NCBI GenBank assembly: GCA_022432975.1
Contig: CM039508.1
Coordinates: 19,009,330 to 19,073,329 of the forward strand
DNA: 64,000 nucleotides
Direction of reading: 5' to 3'
From: Begonia masoniana
Taxonomy: Eukaryota > Streptophyta > Magnoliopsida > Cucurbitales > Begoniaceae
Under the pieces are notes generated by a model. It worked only from the letters and a program-made list of their open reading frames with translations. It was not told the origin of the DNA and did no database searches. A program made the translations under genes and the position numbers. Positions 58,647 to 64,000 of this stretch are shown here, in pieces. Position 1 is the stretch's first letter. Every line of letters starts with the position of its first letter.

Positions 58647-60037
58647 CGTAACACCCGACAATTTCGGCCAGGTGATTTTCTTAACCATTTTAATTGTCAC
58701 CCTTTTATTGACCTTTATGATTTTAAATTTAATGCCAAGACTTATTTATTACAAGTTGAGTGAAACTAGGTTGGGTGGCAAGTTTGTAATTAAGGTGGAT
58801 TTTAATTGGTATAAATAGGTTATGAGAATTCTTAAACCTCAATAAAACCTCGCTGTAGTCGACATTTCCTCTCTCGGCGATTCCCTTCCTTCCAGAGCTC
58901 CCTCTCTGCCAGCTATTCTTTTGCTGGCGACCAGTTCTTCAGTCTCCACTTCGACAATCCACGCTCTAGGTAAGACTTAGACAATGTAGTTACTTAGAAC
59001 TCTATCTTCAGCTAGAACTTGAGGTTTCGGATTCTTCACTAACAGAGTAATGGTAGTGACAATCATAATCTGTGTTTAGTAATGACATTTCTGATTTGAT
59101 TCTGGACATTAAGATAACAGACCGTGTTTAGTTGTTAGACTTAATCCGGTTATTTAGGTTCTGGAAGTTTAATCTGTACACACTAGGCACTCGACTAGGA
59201 AGGTTTAGAAATATTTATGTTAGATACTAGGATGACTTTTCGATAGGATTTTGATTTAACACTGTAATGTGAAATGTTTCTAGGTGAAGAAGTTTGAAGA
59301 GAAGTGCTCAAGTTGCTAAGGAAACCAGGTAAGTGAGTGAGTAAGACTTCCGGCCATTAGGGCCCTACATCATAAGGGTACTAAGTAGAAGTTGTTTATG
59401 ATGCTAATAATACATGTGCTAACGTCTGATTGTCTTCGGTACTCAAGTTGATGTTATGATTCTTTGATGAATGAATGGCTTGATCAGTAGTCTGATGAAC
59501 TAAGATTACTCATGCTCATTCATCATGAATATTTCTCAAGCATATGAAAATGTTTTAAGTGCATGATTTCTCCCATGAACAAGATATGAACATGAATCTT
59601 ATGCAACAAGGATTAAGAGAGGGTTGGGGGCGGTTTGGCATATGTCATTGTCCAAAAGATGGACCATGAATACGACCCGCAAGGGACTATGTACACTCTT
59701 ACTGTCAACCCCCTTTTCGACACAAATCCTCCCTTAATCCGTATGATGAAAACGATGAACATGAACAGAATAAGAACACGAAAAGATCATGAACATGTGT
59801 TTCCTTTAATTTGTGCATTCATGCATACATGTTAGCATTGCACTCCTTACTAAGCATTAGGCTTATAGTTTAAACCTTATGATGTAGGTGAAGAACTACT
59901 AGGTGAAGATTTCAAGTCTAATGAGGATGTTTAAGACTGGTTGTTGGAAGGTGCTCAGGGTGATAGATTGGTGGCTGGAAAGGCGATTTCAACTCCTGGA
60001 TACTACTTTTATCATATTAGTAAGGTTATGAATACTG
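58647..60037 (+). repeat. Truncated 5' LTR of Tekay-like element
   Basis: Homologous to the minus strand of 53084-55608. Donor-like CAG|GTAAGT at 59328/59329, GGCCATTAGGGCCCTACATCA at about 59354-59374, acceptor-like GTAG|GT at 59887/59888. The downstream ~1 kb (minisatellite, terminal TTACA) is missing. The open frame at 59635-59835 is non-coding LTR. Confidence 0.8.
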
Positions 60038-60047
60038 AGTCACGACA

Positions 60048-61373
60048 ATGGAAGCGAGCGTTTTCAGCGATGAGCAAGGGAATTCTAGCTCAAATAAGAG
60101 TCACGACAATGGAAGCGAGCATTTTCACCGACTCCGACCCCCGACATTTAATGGTCGAGTTTCAGATCCTGTCTATGCTGAGGAATGGATTCGGAAAGTG
60201 GAGGACATGTTTAAGTATGCAAAAGTTAATGAAGGGGATAAGGTGACATGTGCTGTTTTTCATCTTGAGCTGGATGCGAGGCATTGGTGGGACTCAATCC
60301 AGAGCACCGTCAATGCAGGAGCTATGACCTGGGGGATGTTTAAGACTGCCTTATTTGACAAGTACTTTAGCCGAGCTGTTCGGACCAGCAAGAAAATGGA
60401 ATTCATGCAGTTACGTCAAACCGGTTCTGTGGCCGACTACATCTGTAAGTTTGAGGCCTTATCCAGGTTTGCACCCCGTTTGGTGGATGATGAGGAAGAT
60501 AAGATCCACCAGTTTGTCCATGGACTGAAGCCGAGCCTCTTCCAGGGAGTAAAGACTGCAGGGATCCATAACATACCTTATTCCGAAGTGGATGCTATGG
60601 CTTTGGAATTGGAAGAGGTTGAGATAGCATTACAAGAACAACGTGAGCAGTCAAAGAAGTTTACCAAAGAGGCTCAACCACCACCACGACAGAACAAATA
60701 TTGGCAGCCACAACAGAACAGGGGACCACAACAACAATAGAGAGGTATGAAGAGACCTTTCAACCAGAATGATGACCTTGGAAAGGGAAAACGACCTCAA
60801 GCTCCCCTATGCCCCACCTGTCAGAAGAACCACCCTGGCGAGTGCAAGTTGCATTCTGGCCGATGCTATAGATGTGATAAGGTTGGACACGTGGTCAGAG
60901 ACTACCCCATGCTGCCGGACCCTAACCGAGCAAGAGTAGCACCCAGAGTCTACGCTTTAATGGAAGACGAGGATGCAGTGCAACATACGGTCATAACAGG
61001 TACAATCATGATCTGTGGTATTTCTGCTTATACACTTATAGATACGGGAGCCACTCATTCGTTTGAATCAACCTTGTTTGTATATAAGCATAAATTAGAA
61101 CTCTTGCCAGTCGAGAGGTCATTTAGTGTCATGTTACCATCGGGGAGGTCTTTACATTCCGAACGGATAATAAAAGGTGATGTTGTGTCATTAGGAAGTA
61201 AGAAGTTATACGTAGAACTGATTGTAATTGACATGAAAGGATATGAAGTTATATTAGGGATCGATTGGTTATTCAGACATTATGCCACGATAAGTTGTAG
61301 ATCTGGATTTGTTGAGTTCCGACCCCCCAAACGGAGATCGGTATTCCTTCCAAGCTATTCCAAAAATAAGTAA
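60048..61373 (+). pseudogene. Tekay-like gag and protease, broken
   Basis: Gag core from about 60120: HFHRLRPPTFNGRVSDPVYA, HWWDSIQSTVNAGAMTW, RQTGSVADYICKFEALSRFA, then a Gln-rich linker to a TAG at 60738 (probably from CAG). The frame continues with a CCHC knuckle CYRCDKVGHVVRDYP and the protease motif YTLIDTGATHSF, intact here. A one-base shift in a C-run at about 61323 ends this frame. The native gag N-terminus is missing; the apparent ATG at 60048 lies in a 62-bp tandem duplication (gagtcacgacaatggaagcg at 60039 and 60101). Confidence 0.85.
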
Positions 61374-64000
61374 AATACCAGTTATATCCTCGCTAGAGAC
61401 TCAAAGGTTACTGAAATGTGGTTGTGAGAGTTATCTAGCTAGTATAATTGATGTCCGAGTAAAGAGTAAGGTAGAACTTCAGGATATTCCCATAGTCTGA
61501 GAGTTCCCAGATGCAATTTTTGGACGACTTGCCTGGGCTACCACCTGATAGGGAAATCAAGTTTGTAATCGATACATATCCCGAGGCTTTACCTGTGTCT
61601 AAGAACCCCTACCGCATGACACCTGTTGAGTTGAAGGAATTGAAGGTCCAACTACAGGAATTAGTAGACAAGGGATTTATATGCCCCAGCTGTTCTCCCT
61701 GGGGTGCACCTGTCCTATTCGTTAAGAAGAAAGATGGTTCTCTTAGAATGTGCATAGATTACAGAGAGTTAAACAAGTTGACAATCAAGAATAGATATCC
61801 CTTGCCCCGTATTGACGATTTGTTCGACCAACTTCAAGGAGCCAAAGTGTTTTCAAAGATCGACTTACGTTCAGGTTACTACCAACTGAAGGTTAAGAAG
61901 GGAGATATACCAAAGACAACCTTCAGAACTTGCTATGGACATTATGAATTTCTTGTGATGTCGTTTGGACTGACAAATGCACCTGCAACCTTTATGGACT
62001 TGATGAATCGAGTGTTTCGTGAATACTTGGATAAGTTTGTGATTGTATTTATTGATGATATCTTAATATATTCACGGACTAAAGCTGACCATGAAGAACA
62101 CCTAAGAGTGGTTTTGGCGACTTTAAATCAGCAGCAGCTCTATGCCAAGTTGTCCAAATGTGAATTTTGGTTAGATAAGGTCAACTTTTTAGGTCATGTC
62201 ATCTCTGCTGAGGGCATATCCGTAGACCCAACCAAGATTCAGGCTGTTAAGGACTGGCCACAGCCAAGGAATGCCAGCGAGGTCCGTAGTTTCCTTGGTC
62301 TGGCAGGTTATTATAGAAAGTTCATTAAGGGATTCTCTATGATAGCTAAGCCTTTAACTAGTTTGACAAAGAAAGACACCAAATACTCTTGGTCTGAAGC
62401 TTGTGAAGATAGCTTCCAAACACTAAAACTGAAGTTGACGACAGCCCCTCTTTTGGCACTCCCAACTGAGGAATGGAGATTTAGTGTTTATTGCGACGCA
62501 TGCCAAAGTTAGACTAGGATGTGTCTTGATGAAAGAAGGCAAGGTTGTAGCGTCTGCCTCCAGGCAACTGAAGAGTTATAAACAGAATTACCCCACTCAT
62601 GATTTGGAATTAGCCGCAGTTGTTTTTGCATTAAAGATTTGGAGACACTATTTGTATGGTCAGCAGTGTGAAGTGTTTTCTGACCATAAAAGCCTGAAGT
62701 ACCTTTTTACCCAAAAGGAGTTGAACATGAGACAAAGACGTTGGTTAGAGTTTGTTAAGGATTATGACTTTAAAATTAAGTACCACCCGAGTAAGGCTAA
62801 TGTGGTAGCCGATGCGTTAAGCAGGATGTTGACGACAATGCAGCCCGCGGTGTCAACCATGTCTATACCTTTGAGGACAGAAGTACAGAAGTTCGAGTTG
62901 GAGATGGTTTCTGATTTGTCAGCCTTACTTGCCGATGTTTCTATTAGACCAACTATCATGGATAGGATCAAGGAGGCACAACAAAAGGATTCAAAAGAAA
63001 ATAGTAGCATGATGAGTAAGTTGAAAGACGCCTCTTCTGAGTTCAGTCTTTCCAAGGATGGTATTTTGAGATTTAGGAATCGATGGTATATTCCAAGTGA
63101 TAAGGAATTACGCAAGTTGATCTTGGTCGAGGCGCACTCGTCTCCCTTTTCTATACATCCTGGCAGCACTAAGATGTATCGGGACTTGAAGTTATTCTAT
63201 TGGTGGCCGAATTTGAAGAGGGATGTTGCCAAGTATGTGGAATCATATCTGATATGCCAACAAGTTAAAGTAGAACATCAACGTCTAGGAGGTACCCTTC
63301 AACCCTTACCGATTCCCGAATGGAAGTAGGAAAACATTGCCATGGACTTTGTTGTGGGATTACGTAAGACAACTAAAGGTCATAATAGCATTTGAGTTGT
63401 AATTGACAGGATGACGAAATCAGCTCACTTCCTACCTGTAAAGACGACTTATACGATGGACCAGCTTGCTAACCTGTATGTTCAGGAAATTATCAGATTG
63501 CATGGGATTCCAATATCCATTGTCTCAGATTGTGATCCCAGGTTCACCTCGAGGTTTTGGCAAAGTCTTCAAGGCACGCTTGGTACAAAGTTATCTTTCA
63601 GCACTGCTTTTCATCCTCAGACAGATGACCAATTGGAGAGAACAATCCTAGACACTTGAGGATATGTTGAGGGCGTGTGTGCTGGATTTTCAGACATCTT
63701 GGAATCGATACCTGCCCTTAGTGGAATTCTCCTACAACAATAGTTACCAGTCCACTATCGGTATGGCACCGTACGAGGCACTGTATGGTAGGAAATGTAG
63801 ATCACCCTTATATTGGGACGAAGTTGGCAAAACAAAACTTCTAGGCCCTAAAATTTTACAGCAGATGTCAGACAAGATTGCCATAATTAGGAAAAGGATG
63901 ATGACTGCACGAAGCCGACAGAAGAGTTATGCAGACCAAAGAAGGAGAGATCTTGAATTTGCTGTGGGTGATGAAGTTTTCTTAAAGATTTCACCATTTA
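61309..64000 (+). pseudogene. Tekay-like pol (RT, RNase H, integrase), broken and cut by window edge
   Basis: [48 protein letters not shown] and catalytic [10 protein letters not shown] (about 62050). An extra base near 62503 (CDA then Cys-Gln-Ser-stop) shifts the frame; RNase H resumes with [14 protein letters not shown] and [17 protein letters not shown], then [15 protein letters not shown]. Integrase: the [14 protein letters not shown] zinc region, MDFVVGL, SDCDPRF and ERT. Stops at 61498 (CGA to TGA type), 63327 and 63393 (both TGG to TAG/TGA type) and 63657. The final part (VEFSYNNSYQ, LYGRKCRSP) runs to the right edge. Confidence 0.88.

Larger units (their letters stand above)
58647..64000 (+). 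mobile_element. Tekay-like Ty3/gypsy element, decayed, running off the right edge
   Basis: Begins CGTAACACCCG at 58647 (the expected TG start has become CG) inside the gag of the second-family element. The LTR reads to about 60035 and then joins gag sequence directly: no end of LTR, PBS or leader is present. Gag, zinc knuckle, protease, RT, RNase H and integrase follow on the plus strand to 64000. Several stops and frameshifts. Its right LTR and TSD lie outside the window. Confidence 0.85.

Overview
This window looks like a piece of a eudicot plant nuclear genome. It has two ordinary plant host genes (a chloroplast-type pentatricopeptide repeat protein and a leucine-rich-repeat receptor kinase with a canonical GT-AG intron). 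Everything around them is AT-rich DNA packed with nested LTR retrotransposons of the Ty1/copia and Ty3/gypsy (mostly Tekay/Del-like chromovirus) types. The species cannot be read from the sequence; a cucurbit is only a guess.

Layout. 1-921: end of a minus-oriented gypsy LTR. 2739-5260: solo gypsy LTR with a perfect 5-bp target site duplication (TSD). 6408-22404: an old copia element (144-bp LTRs, TSD TATAT) split by a large minus-oriented gypsy element (8206-19241, TSD ATACG). That element carries gag but no recognisable pol, and its left LTR is itself split by another solo LTR (9400-12131). 22996-25758: intact intronless PPR gene. 26159-35177: full-length but mutated Tekay-like element, minus strand, TSD CATGA. 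36674-36972: possible last two exons of an unidentified gene. 38462-41886: young copia-derived non-autonomous element with apparently identical 268-bp LTRs and TSD AAATC, keeping gag/protease but lacking integrase and reverse transcriptase. 42239-43566: solo LTR of a second gypsy family. 44109-47301: two-exon LRR receptor kinase (non-RD). 49265-50303: a ~384-bp direct duplication carrying a broken exon resembling GDT1 (UPF0016) cation transporters. 51282 to past the right edge: another gypsy element (plus strand) invaded three times, by a solo Tekay-like LTR (53084-55608, TSD ATATT), by a Cassandra TRIM element whose LTRs carry 5S rRNA-like sequence (57133-57957, TSD ACTTG), and by a decayed Tekay-like element (58647 to the right edge).

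The host genes act independently: one predicted organellar RNA-binding protein and one predicted plasma-membrane receptor kinase. The remaining annotation is a history of insertions, reconstructed from terminal TG...CA ends, primer binding sites complementary to initiator tRNA-Met, polypurine tracts and TSDs.

The most interesting unexplained signal is shared by otherwise divergent Tekay-like LTRs. Each has an AG|GTAAG splice-donor-like site, then a GGCC...CCTACATCA block, and 0.5-0.85 kb later (much further where insertions intervene) a GTAG|GT acceptor-like site, consistent with a conserved leader intron inside the LTR. Several also carry CGATCGATCG palindromes and family-specific minisatellites.
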